Shown in pieces: positions 7,938 through 18,259 of a DNA stretch of 64,000 nucleotides. The translations under genes and the position numbers were made by a program. The number at the start of each line of letters is the position of its first letter. Within the stretch, counting starts at the first letter, position 1. The stretch is from Bacteroidales bacterium (GTDB lineage: Bacteria; Bacteroidota; Bacteroidia; Bacteroidales; UBA932), in assembly GCA_015060245.1 (NCBI GenBank), contig SUYU01000011.1:22834-86833 (forward strand), in the 5' to 3' direction. The notes beneath the pieces are model-generated. The model worked only from the letters and a program-made list of their open reading frames with translations, had not been told where the DNA came from and searched no databases.

Positions 7938-10067
7938 ATGCGTCCGAATTTTTCAGAACTAAAATATAACGGAGCCGCTGCTTGCTCAAAAATTGAGAAC
8001 AACGAGTGGGTGACTCCAGAAAAGATTGTTGTAAAGACAAATTACAACGAGTCTGATTTGGAAGGGTTTGAACATTTGAACTATGCCGCTGGTATAGCAC
8101 CTTTCCTTCGTGGTCCATACAGCACAATGTATGTACAAAAACCTTGGACTATCCGTCAGTATGCAGGTTTCTCTACTGCTGAGGAGTCAAATGCTTTCTA
8201 CAGAAGAAACTTGGCAGCAGGCCAGAAAGGTTTGTCAGTTGCTTTTGACTTGGCTACACACCGTGGATACGATGCAGATCACCCAAGAGTAGTTGGTGAC
8301 GTAGGCAAAGCAGGTGTATCTATCTGTTCAGTTGAGGATATGAAGATTCTGTTTGACCAGATTCCTCTTAACAAGATGTCTGTTTCAATGACAATGAACG
8401 GTGCCGTTCTTCCTATTATGGCATTCTACATTGTTGCAGGTTTGGAGCAGGGCGCAAAACTTGAGGAGATGGCAGGTACTATCCAGAATGATATCCTTAA
8501 GGAGTTCATGGTGCGTAACACATATATCTACCCACCGGAGTTCTCTATGAGAATCATTGGCGATATCTTCGCTTACACTTCTAAATATATGCCTAAGTTC
8601 AACTCAATCTCTATCTCAGGTTACCACATGCAGGAGGCTGGTGCAACCAACGATATCGAGATGGCATATACTTTGGCCGACGGTCTTGAGTATTTGAGAA
8701 CCGGTATCAAAGCCGGCATTTCAGTAGATGCTTTCGCTCCACGTTTGTCATTCTTCTGGGCAATCGGTATGAACCACTTCATGGAGATTGCAAAGATGCG
8801 TGCTGCCAGAATGATCTGGGCTAAATTGGTAAGCCAGTTCAACCCTCAGAACCCTAAATCATTGTCATTGAGAACCCACTGTCAGACTTCAGGTTGGTCA
8901 CTAACTGAGCAGGATCCGTTCAACAACGTTGCAAGAACATGTATCGAGGCTATGGGTGCCGCTCTTGGTCACACCCAGTCACTCCATACAAATGCTTTGG
9001 ATGAGGCTATCGCACTTCCTACAGACTTCTCTGCACGTATTGCACGTAACACTCAGATTTACATTCAGGAGGAGACTAACGTATGCCGTTCAATTGACCC
9101 TTGGGCAGGTTCATACTACATTGAGTCTCTAACCAACGAGTTGGCTCAGAAGGCTTGGGCTCACATCCAGGAGGTTGAGGCTCTTGGCGGTATGGCTAAA
9201 GCAATCGAGACAGGTATTCCTAAACTAAGAATTGAGGAGGCTGCTGCACGTAAGCAGGCAAGAATTGACTCTGGTGAGGATACAATCGTGGGTATCAACA
9301 AATACAGATTGGAGAAAGAGGATCCAATTGAGATCCTTGATGTTGACAACGCAAAAGTACGTGAGCAACAGATCCAGAGACTTAAAGAACTTAGAGCCAA
9401 CCGTGATAATGCAAAAGTACAGGAGTGCTTGGCAGCAATCACAGAGGCTGTAAGAAACAAAACCGGCAACTTGTTGGAACTTGCTGTTGAGGCAGCAAAG
9501 AACCGTGCATCATTGGGTGAGATCTCAGATGCTTGCGAGGCAGTTGTTGGCAGATATAAAGCAGTTATCCGTATGAATACAGGTGTATACTCTTCAGAGG
9601 TTAAGAACGATTCTGAGTTCGAGAAAGCAAAAGAGATGGTTGCAGCATTCGCTAAGAAAGAGGGCCGTCAACCACGTATCATGATTGCAAAACTTGGTCA
9701 GGACGGTCACGACCGTGGTGCAAAAGTTGTGGCAACCGGTTATGCAGACTGTGGATTTGACGTAGATATGGGTCCTTTGTTCCAGACTCCTGAGGAGGCT
9801 GCAAAACAGGCTGTTGAGAATGACGTTCACATTGTTGGTGTATCTTCATTGGCAGCAGGTCACAAGACTTTGGTTCCTCAAATCATTGAGGAGTTGAAGA
9901 GATTGGGCCGCGAGGATATCATTGTAGTGGCTGGTGGTGTAATCCCTGCTCAAGACTATGATGTTCTTTACAAAGCCGGTGCAGCAGCAATCTTTGGCCC
10001 TGGTACTCCAATCGCTTATGCTACCATTAAGATGATGGAGATGCTTAACCAGAAATTTGAGGACTAA
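7938..10067 (+). CDS. mutB: Methylmalonyl-CoA mutase large (alpha) subunit
   Basis: Catalytic cobalamin-binding subunit of 709 residues. The barrel domain contains [34 protein letters not shown] and the [16 protein letters not shown] active-site segment. The C-terminal B12 domain has the DGHDRGAK motif (DxHxxG) that supplies the lower axial histidine, then GVSSLAAGH and VVAGGVIP. It pairs with mutA directly upstream. A strong terminator follows, and no meaB or epimerase gene is seen alongside. Confidence 0.97.
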   Translation: MRPNFSELKYNGAAACSKIENNEWVTPEKIVVKTNYNESDLEGFEHLNYAAGIAPFLRGPYSTMYVQKPWTIRQYAGFSTAEESNAFYRRNLAAGQKGLSVAFDLATHRGYDADHPRVVGDVGKAGVSICSVEDMKILFDQIPLNKMSVSMTMNGAVLPIMAFYIVAGLEQGAKLEEMAGTIQNDILKEFMVRNTYIYPPEFSMRIIGDIFAYTSKYMPKFNSISISGYHMQEAGATNDIEMAYTLADGLEYLRTGIKAGISVDAFAPRLSFFWAIGMNHFMEIAKMRAARMIWAKLVSQFNPQNPKSLSLRTHCQTSGWSLTEQDPFNNVARTCIEAMGAALGHTQSLHTNALDEAIALPTDFSARIARNTQIYIQEETNVCRSIDPWAGSYYIESLTNELAQKAWAHIQEVEALGGMAKAIETGIPKLRIEEAAARKQARIDSGEDTIVGINKYRLEKEDPIEILDVDNAKVREQQIQRLKELRANRDNAKVQECLAAITEAVRNKTGNLLELAVEAAKNRASLGEISDACEAVVGRYKAVIRMNTGVYSSEVKNDSEFEKAKEMVAAFAKKEGRQPRIMIAKLGQDGHDRGAKVVATGYADCGFDVDMGPLFQTPEEAAKQAVENDVHIVGVSSLAAGHKTLVPQIIEELKRLGREDIIVVAGGVIPAQDYDVLYKAGAAAIFGPGTPIAYATIKMMEMLNQKFED

Positions 10068-10118
10068 TTGCTCCTGACTTATTTTAAGAAAGGGGGCCGT
10101 TGGTTCCATATACAGAAG

Positions 10119-10152
10119 AAGGGTTGACTTTCAGGGTCAGCCCTTTTTTTTT
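10119..10152 (+). terminator. Intrinsic terminator of mutAB
   Basis: AAGGGTTGAC (10119-10128) pairs with GTCAGCCCTT (10136-10145), one G-U pair, 7-base loop, followed by an uninterrupted T run to 10152. Confidence 0.9.
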
Positions 10153-10212
10153 ACGCAAATTTCTGCCACTATCTGACCGTCGGCACATAAAACAGCATAT
10201 CGTTTCCTAAAT

Positions 10213-10243
10213 TTTGTATTATTGCAATTTATTCATAAATTTG
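10213..10243 (+). promoter_or_regulatory. Promoter of the leu operon
   Basis: TTTG at 10213-10216, a 19-base spacer, then TAAATTTG at 10236-10243. Transcription should start near 10250, just before the leader peptide. Confidence 0.8.
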
Positions 10244-10265
10244 CTCCCCTAAAAATGGAGAATAT

Positions 10266-10319
10266 ATGATTTACCGTCTACGACTGCTGGATTCTTTGCA
10301 ACTGTTGCTCAATGTTTAG
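10266..10319 (+). CDS. leuL: Leucine-rich leader peptide of the leuACDB operon
   Basis: A 17-codon frame, ATG at 10266 and TAG at 10317-10319. Seven of the 17 residues are leucine, including CTG-CTG and, near the end, TTG-CAA-CTG-TTG-CTC. It starts about 16 bases from the predicted transcription start and ends directly before the antiterminator segment at 10320-10326. Placement, size and Leu content are those of an attenuation leader peptide. The name leuL is used for role only; the sequence need not be homologous to the enterobacterial peptide. Confidence 0.8.
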   Translation: MIYRLRLLDSLQLLLNV

Positions 10320-10405
10320 TTGGGAGGGGCTGTCGTATGTATTTGTTATTAAGGTAATTTGATATAAATGTGCAGGTGCTCCCAATATGTTTGGGGGCAC
10401 TTTTT
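10320..10405 (+). promoter_or_regulatory. Leucine attenuator: antiterminator and terminator
   Basis: The terminator stem GTGCTCCCA (10376-10384) with TGGGGGCAC (10392-10400) has 9 pairs including one G-U, a 7-base loop and a T run at 10401-10405. TTGGGAG (10320-10326) is perfectly complementary to CTCCCAA (10379-10385), the 5' arm of that terminator, so the two structures exclude each other. A ribosome that completes the leader peptide would cover 10320-10326 and allow termination; one stalled at the Leu codons would leave it free and allow readthrough into leuA. Confidence 0.8.
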
Positions 10406-10584
10406 ATGTGTCCGTTCCCCGGATCTTGAAGTGCAGAAGTGCAATAGCGCACAAAAAAATGATTAAGCGCCGGAGGGAGTGCCGCAATGAGAAGCACTCC
10501 AATGGAGCAAGAGAAGAGTGATGCAGTGGGGCAGCGGGATACAAAATTTGAAAAAAGAGTATATTTAAAAGATAGAATTAAATT
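10406..10584 (+). other. Rest of the leuA 5' untranslated region
   Basis: No gene. It contains a further stem, GGAGTGC (10476-10482) with GCACTCC (10494-10500), without a T run, and a smaller GTGC/GCAC hairpin near 10439-10452. These may be part of a larger leader fold or may set the leuA translation rate. Confidence 0.4.
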
Positions 10585-12081
10585 ATGGACCAGAAAATTT
10601 ACGTCTTTGACACCACTTTGAGAGACGGTGAGCAAGTGCCGGGATGTCAACTTAATACTATTGAAAAGATTGAGTTGGCCAAAAGTCTTGAGGCATTGAA
10701 TGTTGATGTTATAGAGTGCGGATTCCCGGTTTCAAGCCCAGGTGATTTCAACTCTGTAGTTGAGATTTCAAAAAATGTAACCAATGCAACAATATGTGCC
10801 CTAACCCGTGCGGTAGAGCGCGATATTGAGGTTGCAGCAGAGGCTTTGCATTATGCGAAAAGGGGAAGGATACATACAGGTATTGGAACTTCGGATTCAC
10901 ATATACGATATAAATTCAATTCAAACAGGGAGGAGATTATTGAGCGCGCTGTTAAGGCTGTAAAGTATGCGCGCAGATTTGTGGATGATGTTGAGTTTTA
11001 TGCCGAAGATGCCGGACGAACCGACAACGAGTATCTTGCAAGAGTCGTTGAGGCTGTAATTGCAGCAGGTGCCACTGTAGTGAATATTCCTGATACAACA
11101 GGATACTGTACGCCTTGGGAGTATGGAGAGAAGATCAAATATCTTATAAACAATGTTCCCAATGCCGACAAGGCCATATTGAGTACCCACTGCCATAATG
11201 ATCTTGGTATGGCTACAGCAAATACAATATCGGGAGTCATGAATGGTGCCCGTCAGGTTGAGGTTACAATCAACGGTATTGGCGAGCGTGCCGGCAATAC
11301 ATCCCTTGAGGAGGTTGTAATGACACTCAAGTGCAGAAAAGACCTTCCTTTCTATACAGATATTGATGCCAAACAGATATATAAAAATTCACGCCTTGTA
11401 AGTACCCTTATGCGTATGCCTGTGCAGCCGAACAAGGCAATTGTGGGAAGAAATGCCTTTGCCCACTCTTCGGGTATCCACCAGGATGGCGTTCTCAAGA
11501 ATAGGGAGAGTTATGAAATTATAGACCCTATGGATGTAGGTGTGAACGATTCTGTAATTGCACTTACTGCAAGAAGCGGAAGGGCTGCGCTCAATCACCA
11601 CTATGAGAGATTGGGCATACATCTTGCTCCGGAGGAACTTGATGTTGCATATGAAAAGTTCCTTCAATTGGCAGATACCAAAAAGGATGTCAATGACAGT
11701 GACCTGCTCATCATTGTGGGTGTGAACCGTAACGAGGCCGCCCGTAAAATACGTCTTAAATTCCTTCAGGTAATATCGGGAAAGGGTTCGGTCCCTATGG
11801 CTACCGTAAAATTGAACATAGATGGCGAAATTTGTACTGCAACCAGCAGTGGAAATGGCCCGATAGATGCGGCATTCACTGCTGTAAAACAGTTGGTGAA
11901 CAGAAAAATTGTTGTGGAGGAGTTCTTGGTACAGGCAATAACACGCGGATCCAATGATATAGGAAAGGTTCATGTCCAGGTAGAAAACAGGGGTAACCTT
12001 TACTACGGATTCTCTGCAAATACAGATATCATCACAGCCTCTGTTGAGGCATTTGTAGATGCAATATCAAAATTTATCTAA
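10585..12081 (+). CDS. leuA: 2-isopropylmalate synthase
   Basis: First committed step of leucine synthesis: condenses 2-oxoisovalerate with acetyl-CoA. The N-terminal HMGL-like barrel shows [32 protein letters not shown] and the metal-binding [11 protein letters not shown], followed by NGIGERAGN. The C-terminal part from about residue 380 is a LeuA regulatory (leucine-binding) dimer domain, so feedback inhibition is likely. It is 498 residues, the usual length. A citramalate synthase is the nearest alternative, but linkage to leuCDB favours leuA. Confidence 0.93.
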   Translation: MDQKIYVFDTTLRDGEQVPGCQLNTIEKIELAKSLEALNVDVIECGFPVSSPGDFNSVVEISKNVTNATICALTRAVERDIEVAAEALHYAKRGRIHTGIGTSDSHIRYKFNSNREEIIERAVKAVKYARRFVDDVEFYAEDAGRTDNEYLARVVEAVIAAGATVVNIPDTTGYCTPWEYGEKIKYLINNVPNADKAILSTHCHNDLGMATANTISGVMNGARQVEVTINGIGERAGNTSLEEVVMTLKCRKDLPFYTDIDAKQIYKNSRLVSTLMRMPVQPNKAIVGRNAFAHSSGIHQDGVLKNRESYEIIDPMDVGVNDSVIALTARSGRAALNHHYERLGIHLAPEELDVAYEKFLQLADTKKDVNDSDLLIIVGVNRNEAARKIRLKFLQVISGKGSVPMATVKLNIDGEICTATSSGNGPIDAAFTAVKQLVNRKIVVEEFLVQAITRGSNDIGKVHVQVENRGNLYYGFSANTDIITASVEAFVDAISKFI

Positions 12082-12137
12082 ATACAAGTTTGAATTGGTC
12101 AGGAGATTTTTCTGCCTGATTTAAAATAACTGTAATA

Positions 12138-13571
12138 ATGGCAAAGACACTATTTGATAAAATATGGGAGGCCCATGTTGTCCAGGAACTTGAGAATGGA
12201 CCTACCCAACTCTATATTGACCGGCATTTTATTCATGAGGTAACCTCGCCACAGGCTTTTGGGGGGCTCGACAAAAGGGGAATAAAGGTATTCCGTCCGG
12301 ACCAGACATTTGCAACATGTGACCACAACACTCCCACCCTCAATCAGGACAAACCGATTGAGGACCCCTCATGCAGAGTGCCAATAGAGACATTGGCGGC
12401 AAACTGCAGGAACCACGATATAAGATATTTCCCTTTGAGGCATCCGTCAAACGGCATTGTGCATGTAATAGGACCGGAGCAGGGCATAACCCAACCGGGA
12501 ATGACAATAGTCTGTGGCGACAGCCATACAGCCACCCATGGTGCCTTTGGTGCCATAGCCTTTGGAATAGGTACCTCGGAGGTGGAGATGGTGTTGGCAA
12601 CTCAAACATTGCTGCAGAACAAGCCAAAACAGATGCGTATAACAGTAAACGGCAAATTGGGCAAGTGCGTTACGCCAAAGGATGTGATTCTGTATATAAT
12701 ATCAAAACTCGGCACAAGCGGCGGTACAGGATATTTTGTGGAGTATGCAGGTGAGGTGTTTGAAAATATGAGTATGGAGGGACGTATGACTGTATGCAAC
12801 ATGAGCATTGAGATGGGTGCAAGAGGCGGTTTTGTGGCTCCCGACACCACTACCTTCAACTATCTGCACGGACGCAAATATGTGCTTCCTTCTGTACTAT
12901 CTGCAAACGGTCAGAAGTGTGATGGTATTGCCGGAGAGTGGAATGAGGCCCAGGAGGAGGAGTTCAGGGCTTTGGTTGAAAAATGGAGCAGACTCTACTC
13001 CGATGAGGATGCAAAATTTGACAAGGAGTTCATATTTGATGGCGCCGATATAGAGCCAATGGTAACTTACGGAACCGATCCGGGCAGGGGAGTGGCAGTT
13101 ACAGGAACAATTCCGGAGTGTGATGAGAGCGGCCGCAAAGGGTTGGCATATATGGGATTCGCTGCGGGAGAGAAGATGTTGGGCAAAAAGGTGGATTATG
13201 TTTTTGTAGGAAGTTGCACAAACGGCAGGATTGAGGATTTCAGGGCTTTTGCAGATTATGTCAAGGGCAAGAAGAAGGCTTCAGACGTTACCGTATGGCT
13301 TGTGCCGGGCTCAGTTGAGGTCGAACAGAAAATAGCAGATGAGGGTATAGACAAGATACTTGCCGAGGCTGGTTTTGAGTTGAGACAGCCTGGCTGTTCT
13401 GCCTGTCTGGCCATGAACGCCGACAAGGTGCCAAGCGGGGCATACTCACTCTCTACATCAAACAGGAATTTTGAGGGACGCCAGGGACAAGGCGCAAGAA
13501 CAATGCTGTGCAGTCCGATTGTGGCAGCCGCAGCAGCCGTTACAGGCGTCATTACAGATCCAAGAGAGTAG
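12138..13571 (+). CDS. leuC: 3-isopropylmalate dehydratase large subunit
   Basis: Aconitase-family [4Fe-4S] enzyme that, with LeuD, isomerises 2- to 3-isopropylmalate. It has [10 protein letters not shown] at the start, [14 protein letters not shown], the cluster ligand region [13 protein letters not shown], and the second pair of ligands in [10 protein letters not shown], then [17 protein letters not shown]. It is 477 residues, full length. It lies third in the leader-controlled operon counting the leader peptide. Confidence 0.96.
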   Translation: MAKTLFDKIWEAHVVQELENGPTQLYIDRHFIHEVTSPQAFGGLDKRGIKVFRPDQTFATCDHNTPTLNQDKPIEDPSCRVPIETLAANCRNHDIRYFPLRHPSNGIVHVIGPEQGITQPGMTIVCGDSHTATHGAFGAIAFGIGTSEVEMVLATQTLLQNKPKQMRITVNGKLGKCVTPKDVILYIISKLGTSGGTGYFVEYAGEVFENMSMEGRMTVCNMSIEMGARGGFVAPDTTTFNYLHGRKYVLPSVLSANGQKCDGIAGEWNEAQEEEFRALVEKWSRLYSDEDAKFDKEFIFDGADIEPMVTYGTDPGRGVAVTGTIPECDESGRKGLAYMGFAAGEKMLGKKVDYVFVGSCTNGRIEDFRAFADYVKGKKKASDVTVWLVPGSVEVEQKIADEGIDKILAEAGFELRQPGCSACLAMNADKVPSGAYSLSTSNRNFEGRQGQGARTMLCSPIVAAAAAVTGVITDPRE

Positions 13572-13699
13572 ATTTGCACCGCTGCAAAACAGAAATGCAA
13601 ACCAATGCCTGCTTAAGTGTATGGCATTGGCACAAAATGGAAGATCAAGTGTATGATTGAAGGGCCGGTTTGTAGGGAAGAGAATAAAAAATATTGGAA

Positions 13700-14290
13700 A
13701 TGGCTTTTGAAAAGATAAATATTTTGAGGTCTGAAGTAATTGCTACTCCTGTGGAGAATATTGATACAGACCAGATTATACCAGCAAGGTTTCTCAAGGC
13801 TACCAAAAGGGAGGGCTTTGGAGATGCCATGTTCAGGGATTGGAGGTATACCCAGAACAATGAGTTGATAGAGGATTCGGTTTTTGCCAAGGGAAGCAAA
13901 GATGCAAGGATTCTTGTAGCCGGAAAGAATTTCGGTTGCGGTTCGAGTCGTGAGCATGCTGCCTGGGCTATTGCCGATTATGGATTCAGAGCAGTTGTTT
14001 CAAGTTTCTTTGCAGATATTTTCAAGAACAACGCCTTGAACAACGGCCTTTTGCCGGTTCAGGTGAGTGAGGAGTTCCTGGCTGCCATCTTTCAGGCAAA
14101 GGAAAAGAACGGTAAGGTTGAACTTGAAATCAATCTGCCGCAAAGAAGCATTGCTATAGTTGGAACAGATATGAAAGAGAGTTTCCCAATAGGCGAGTAC
14201 AAGCGCCATTGTCTTGAGAATGGACTTGAAGATATTGATTATCTGCTCTCTACAAAAGAGATTATTGCCGCTTATGAGCAGAGGCGATAA
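13700..14290 (+). CDS. leuD: 3-isopropylmalate dehydratase small subunit
   Basis: Swivel-domain partner of LeuC, 196 residues, with [13 protein letters not shown], the substrate loop [16 protein letters not shown] and [16 protein letters not shown]. The ATG at 13700 is chosen over an in-frame TTG at 13694. A 128-base gap separates it from leuC, longer than elsewhere in the operon; no promoter box was recognised in it. Confidence 0.95.
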   Translation: MAFEKINILRSEVIATPVENIDTDQIIPARFLKATKREGFGDAMFRDWRYTQNNELIEDSVFAKGSKDARILVAGKNFGCGSSREHAAWAIADYGFRAVVSSFFADIFKNNALNNGLLPVQVSEEFLAAIFQAKEKNGKVELEINLPQRSIAIVGTDMKESFPIGEYKRHCLENGLEDIDYLLSTKEIIAAYEQRR

Positions 14291-14352
14291 GATTCTCCAT
14301 TTGGAAGAATTAAGAATTGATGCTCAGTTTAACACTATAAGCAGTATATAAA

Positions 14353-15429
14353 ATGAAGAAAAATATAGCAGTTTTACCGGGTGACGGTGTTGGCCCGGAG
14401 ATTATAGCACAGGCACAGCGTGTGCTTGAGGCGGTTGGAAAGAGATTTGGTCATGAGTTCGTTTTTGAGTTTGGCCTTATTGGCGCTTGTGCAATAGATG
14501 AGTGCGGAGAGCCGTATCCACAGAAGACCCATGAGTTGTGCCAAAAGAGTGATGCGGTGCTTTTTGGAGCAATTGGAGATCCTAAATACGACAACAATCC
14601 CAATGCAAAGGTGAGGCCGGAGCAGGGTTTGCTCAAGATGCGCAAGAGCCTGGGACTCTTTGCCAATTTGAGGCCCATTGCCCCTTTTGATTGCCTTATA
14701 GAGAAGTCTCCCCTTAAAATGGAGCGAATAAAGGGCGCAGACCTTATGATTGTGCGTGAACTTACCGGCGGACTCTATTTCGGTGAGCCACGTGGCAGAA
14801 GTGAGAATGGTTCTGTTGCTTTTGACACATGTGTGTACAGCAAGGAGGAGATTTTGCGAGTTGCCGAGAAGGCATTTGAACTCGCCAGAATAAGAAGGGG
14901 CGCGGTTACCATGGTAGACAAGGCGAATGTCCTTGCAACAAGCAGGCTCTGGAGAGAGACTGTAAAGGAACTTCAGGCGGAGAAGTATCCCGATATTGAA
15001 CTTGATTTCATGTTTGTAGACAATGCTGCAATGCAACTTGTTACAGCACCGGGCAAATTTGATGTCCTTCTTACCGAGAATCTTTTTGGTGACATCTTGA
15101 GTGATGAAGCAAGTGTAATCACCGGCTCGATAGGTCTTTTGCCTTCTGCATCCGTTGGAAAGGAGGTTTCGCTTTACGAGCCTATACATGGTTCATATCC
15201 GCAGGCAAAGGGCAAGAATATTGCCAATCCTATTGCAACCATACTCTCTGCAGCCATGATGCTTGAGTACTCTTTCGGCATGAAGCAGGAGGCTCAACTG
15301 ATAAGGAGTGCTTGCCAGAAATCAATTGAAGAGGGTATTGTAACCGAGGATTTGGCAGGAGTATCAGCCAAATCTTACGGAACCACAGATGTGGGCGATT
15401 ATATATGTAAGGCAATTGCCGGTGAGTAA
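14353..15429 (+). CDS. leuB: 3-isopropylmalate dehydrogenase
   Basis: Oxidative decarboxylation of 3-isopropylmalate with NAD+ to 2-oxoisocaproate. It is 358 residues with LPGDGVGPEI at the start, the RELTGGLYFGEPRG substrate motif, the DKANVL segment, and the LTENLFGDILSDEAS metal-binding region with GSIGLLPSAS. It is the last gene of leuACDB; the next gene is convergent 8 bases away, and no terminator stem was seen between them. Confidence 0.96.
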   Translation: MKKNIAVLPGDGVGPEIIAQAQRVLEAVGKRFGHEFVFEFGLIGACAIDECGEPYPQKTHELCQKSDAVLFGAIGDPKYDNNPNAKVRPEQGLLKMRKSLGLFANLRPIAPFDCLIEKSPLKMERIKGADLMIVRELTGGLYFGEPRGRSENGSVAFDTCVYSKEEILRVAEKAFELARIRRGAVTMVDKANVLATSRLWRETVKELQAEKYPDIELDFMFVDNAAMQLVTAPGKFDVLLTENLFGDILSDEASVITGSIGLLPSASVGKEVSLYEPIHGSYPQAKGKNIANPIATILSAAMMLEYSFGMKQEAQLIRSACQKSIEEGIVTEDLAGVSAKSYGTTDVGDYICKAIAGE

Positions 15430-15437
15430 CCGGAGGG

Positions 15438-16073
15438 CTACTTTTTAAGGCGAACAAGATTGAGACCGTCGCGCAGGGGAATGATCACATTCTCAACGCG
15501 GGGGTCTTCTTTTATGAGTTTGTTGAAGTTGTAGATGCCCTGCGTCTGGGCATCTTTTGGAAGAGGGTCGGTATACACCTTGCCGTCCCAGAGGACATTG
15601 TCTGCAAGAATGTATCCGCCGGGTTTGACATAGTCAAAGACCATTTCATAATATTTGCAGTATTCACGCTTGTTGGCATCTATGAATACAAGGTCATATT
15701 TTATGCCGAGAGATTTTATGATCTGCTCCGCATCTCCAAGATGAAGTGTAATTTTCTCCTGAAGACCGGCTTTTGAATGTGCTTCAAGAATGAGGTCTTC
15801 GAGTTCGTCGTTTATCTCAATGGAGTGGAGATGTCCCCCTTCGCGCAAGCCTCTGGCAAGGCAAATTGAAGAATAACCGGTAAATGCACCCAACTCCAGA
15901 ATGGAGTCAGGTGCTATCATACCGCTTATCATTTCAAGGAATTTGCCCACTACGGGTCCACAAAGCATCCTGCCATGGCTGGTACGCAGATGCGTCTGCT
16001 TCTCCAGCCAGTCAAGTACAGGGTCCTGTTCTTGTGAAAAATCGGTTATGTACCTGTTTTGTGGGTCTTTCAT
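15438..16073 (-). CDS. SAM-dependent O-methyltransferase (family 3, catechol type)
   Basis: Class I methyltransferase of 211 residues. It has the SAM-binding motif ILELGAFTGYSSICLA near residues 59-74, the acidic IEIN after strand 2, the metal-ligand stretch DLVFIDANKREY and the second metal motif ADNVLW. This family methylates catechols or similar hydroxylated substrates with a divalent metal; the substrate is unknown. ATG at 16073 is preferred over a GTG one codon upstream. It ends the minus-strand unit efp - lipoprotein - methyltransferase with an 11-base gap to the lipoprotein gene. Confidence 0.88.
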   Translation of the reverse strand: MKDPQNRYITDFSQEQDPVLDWLEKQTHLRTSHGRMLCGPVVGKFLEMISGMIAPDSILELGAFTGYSSICLARGLREGGHLHSIEINDELEDLILEAHSKAGLQEKITLHLGDAEQIIKSLGIKYDLVFIDANKREYCKYYEMVFDYVKPGGYILADNVLWDGKVYTDPLPKDAQTQGIYNFNKLIKEDPRVENVIIPLRDGLNLVRLKK

Positions 16074-16084
16074 CACTTTTCCTA

Positions 16085-17587
16085 TTAGTTGAGGTATTCA
16101 ACCTCCATCTTGTATTTCCAGCGTCCAAAGTAGAGGTTCTCGCCTCTCCACTCAACCTCGCCTCTCTGGAAATCTACGGTCTCACTGCGAGGATGAGTCT
16201 TTGCAGGATAGAAATCACCTGAAAAGTCATCATTTACAATGTAACGGTAGGCATCAAGTCCGCGTGTGTAGAAGTGGTACACGTCGTCATTTGCCACTGC
16301 AGCATCGCGGCCCTCTTGCTCGGTTGCAGCATTCTTTGTATATGCGGCATCATAAACATGACCGAATGACTGGTCTACAGGAACCCATCCTATACCTTCA
16401 TAATAGGCCTCTGCCCAGTCGTGAAGGTTAACATCACCCGGATGCAACATCCAGCCGCTCTGCCATTTCGCAGGAATGCCTGCGTAGCGGGCCATTGTTA
16501 TGAACAACAGACCAACCTGGCCGCAATCGCCATGTCTGTTGTCAATCACATACTGCGGAATGTTCTCAATGGTTGAGTATTCGCGTGCGCTTGCCCAAGG
16601 ATATGTCTTGCCAATGTAGTCAAAGATCTTCACACTCTTGAGGTACGGGTTCTGCTCATCACCAACAATACTGTCGGTAATGCGCTTGATGTCTGGAGTG
16701 AAGATAACGTGAGTCTCTCTCTCTGCTGTGTACTTCTTGTAAAGTTCGCTCTCCTTGTCATAAGGCTTCACATCTTCAGGATTGAATTTTACCCACCTGT
16801 TGTATGATGTGTAACTCAATTCATAACTGAAAACCGCTGCACTGTCTTTGTGGGCAACCTTCTCCATATATATGCTTTTGTGCGGATAGGTCTCTGGTGA
16901 AATCACATATTCAGGCTGTGAGGTTGAAAGAAGTTTGATGTTCTTGTGCTTCTCGTTGTTTCTTGGGTATGGCATCCATACGCGTATCATCTCGCCTGCA
17001 GGCACCTCTCCTGCGGGAACTGTGATTGTGTAGCGTATCTTCATGTCAACAGGCATTACCATCTTGCCGGTCATTGAATAGCCTTTGCCTGCAGCCTCAG
17101 TAACCTTTGGAAGGTACTCGCCAAGGAAGATGTCCAAGTCATCTGACTGTCGGCCCTGTATGCCTTTCTGTTTCTGCTGGGCCTCCTTGCTTATTCTGAA
17201 TAGGTTGCGGGCTGCATTCCAGAAATATCTCTTCTCTCCGTCAATTACTTTGCACTCAATTGCGCCTTCTGCCTCCCATTTGGCAAGTTCTTCGGGGGTT
17301 ACCTCCGGGTAGCGCTCCTTTATGAAGGCAAGTACTGTTGAGTCATTTTTGCTGAAATCCTTCCTTATACGGTTCATCACGTCAATGCGGAAGTTAAGGT
17401 CGTAGATCTCCTCTTTTGTAAGGGAGTCGGTGGCAATCTTCAATTTGATGATCTGCTCTGCGGCAGTGTACTCTCCTTTTCTAATCATGTTGTCTATGTT
17501 CTCTGTGCTGAACATAGCCTCATTAGAAAATTGTCCACATCCGAACAGTACGGATATGGACAAAATCATAAAAAACAATCTTTTCAT
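16085..17587 (-). CDS. Transglutaminase-like lipoprotein
   Basis: 500-residue lipoprotein: a short signal with lipobox LFGC (Cys at 17), so it is anchored in a membrane facing the periplasm or outside. The C-terminal half has the transglutaminase-like catalytic triad: Cys in RHGDCGQVGLLF, His in NLHDWAEAYYE and Asp in WVPVDQSFG. In bacteria such domains often act as cysteine proteases or amidases. The N-terminal about 170 residues are unassigned, followed by a beta-rich region. It lies 18 bases downstream of efp and upstream of the methyltransferase; no functional link is evident. Confidence 0.85.
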   Translation of the reverse strand: MKRLFFMILSISVLFGCGQFSNEAMFSTENIDNMIRKGEYTAAEQIIKLKIATDSLTKEEIYDLNFRIDVMNRIRKDFSKNDSTVLAFIKERYPEVTPEELAKWEAEGAIECKVIDGEKRYFWNAARNLFRISKEAQQKQKGIQGRQSDDLDIFLGEYLPKVTEAAGKGYSMTGKMVMPVDMKIRYTITVPAGEVPAGEMIRVWMPYPRNNEKHKNIKLLSTSQPEYVISPETYPHKSIYMEKVAHKDSAAVFSYELSYTSYNRWVKFNPEDVKPYDKESELYKKYTAERETHVIFTPDIKRITDSIVGDEQNPYLKSVKIFDYIGKTYPWASAREYSTIENIPQYVIDNRHGDCGQVGLLFITMARYAGIPAKWQSGWMLHPGDVNLHDWAEAYYEGIGWVPVDQSFGHVYDAAYTKNAATEQEGRDAAVANDDVYHFYTRGLDAYRYIVNDDFSGDFYPAKTHPRSETVDFQRGEVEWRGENLYFGRWKYKMEVEYLN

Positions 17588-17605
17588 AAGTAAGGTTTGT
17601 GCAGA

Positions 17606-18172
17606 CTATTTAACACGCTCGCCGTATGAACGATCCTCAGTCTTTACTCTGATTTTCTCTCCCTGCTGGATGAATAGGGGAACCATGATGATTGCACCTG
17701 TCTCCAAAGTAGCCTCTTTCTGTGCATTTGTAGAAGCGGTATCACCCTTTACTGCAGGCTCTGTGTAGGTTACCTCCAACTCAACGAACTGTGGAAGTTC
17801 GCAAGTGAGGCATCTCTCCTCATCTGCAAGGAACATCATCTCAACAGCCTGTCCCTCTTTCATAAGGTCTGCGTTCTCAACGAAGTCAGTATCAAGGTGA
17901 ATCTGGTCAAAAGTCTCTGAGTGCATGAAGTTGTAACCATCCTCATCTTTGTAAAGGAACTGGTAAGGTCTTCTCTCTACAGTGATGATCTCAATCTTCT
18001 CACCTGCTGAGAAAGTGTTGTCAAGAGTCTTTCCGTTCTCAAGATTTTTGAATTTAGTTTTAACGAAAGCAGGACCTTTGCCTGGCTTAACGTGTTGGAA
18101 ATAAATTAGTTTACAAGGTTTGCCATTGTAACTGAAATACAAACCGTTTTTAAAATCTGCTGTAGTTGCCAT
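17606..18172 (-). CDS. efp: Elongation factor P
   Basis: Relieves ribosome stalling at polyproline. It is 188 residues with KOW-like domain I carrying the modifiable lysine in VKPGKGPAF (Lys32), followed by two OB domains; TLETGAIIMVPLFIQQGEKIRV is the expected C-terminal signature. It has its own promoter and heads a small minus-strand operon. Confidence 0.96.
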   Translation of the reverse strand: MATTADFKNGLYFSYNGKPCKLIYFQHVKPGKGPAFVKTKFKNLENGKTLDNTFSAGEKIEIITVERRPYQFLYKDEDGYNFMHSETFDQIHLDTDFVENADLMKEGQAVEMMFLADEERCLTCELPQFVELEVTYTEPAVKGDTASTNAQKEATLETGAIIMVPLFIQQGEKIRVKTEDRSYGERVK

Positions 18173-18207
18173 ATAATTATATTATGTATTTATATCCTTT
18201 GAGGGGG

Positions 18208-18239
18208 CAAATATAGTAAAAATTAAGGTTTTACACAAT
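18208..18239 (-). promoter_or_regulatory. Promoter of efp
   Basis: On the minus strand TATATTTG (18208-18215) with ATTG at 18236-18239, 20 bases upstream, as a near -33 box. Confidence 0.55.
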
Positions 18240-18259
18240 TATAGATTTCAGGCGCTCCA

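Noticed and set aside
10244..10584. T-box riboswitch before leuA
   Set aside because: No T-box core sequence or specifier loop; the leader peptide and alternative stems explain the region.
14374..15189. 271-codon minus-strand frame opposite leuB
   Set aside because: leuB has all family motifs in the other strand; the antisense product is Leu/Cys-rich nonsense.
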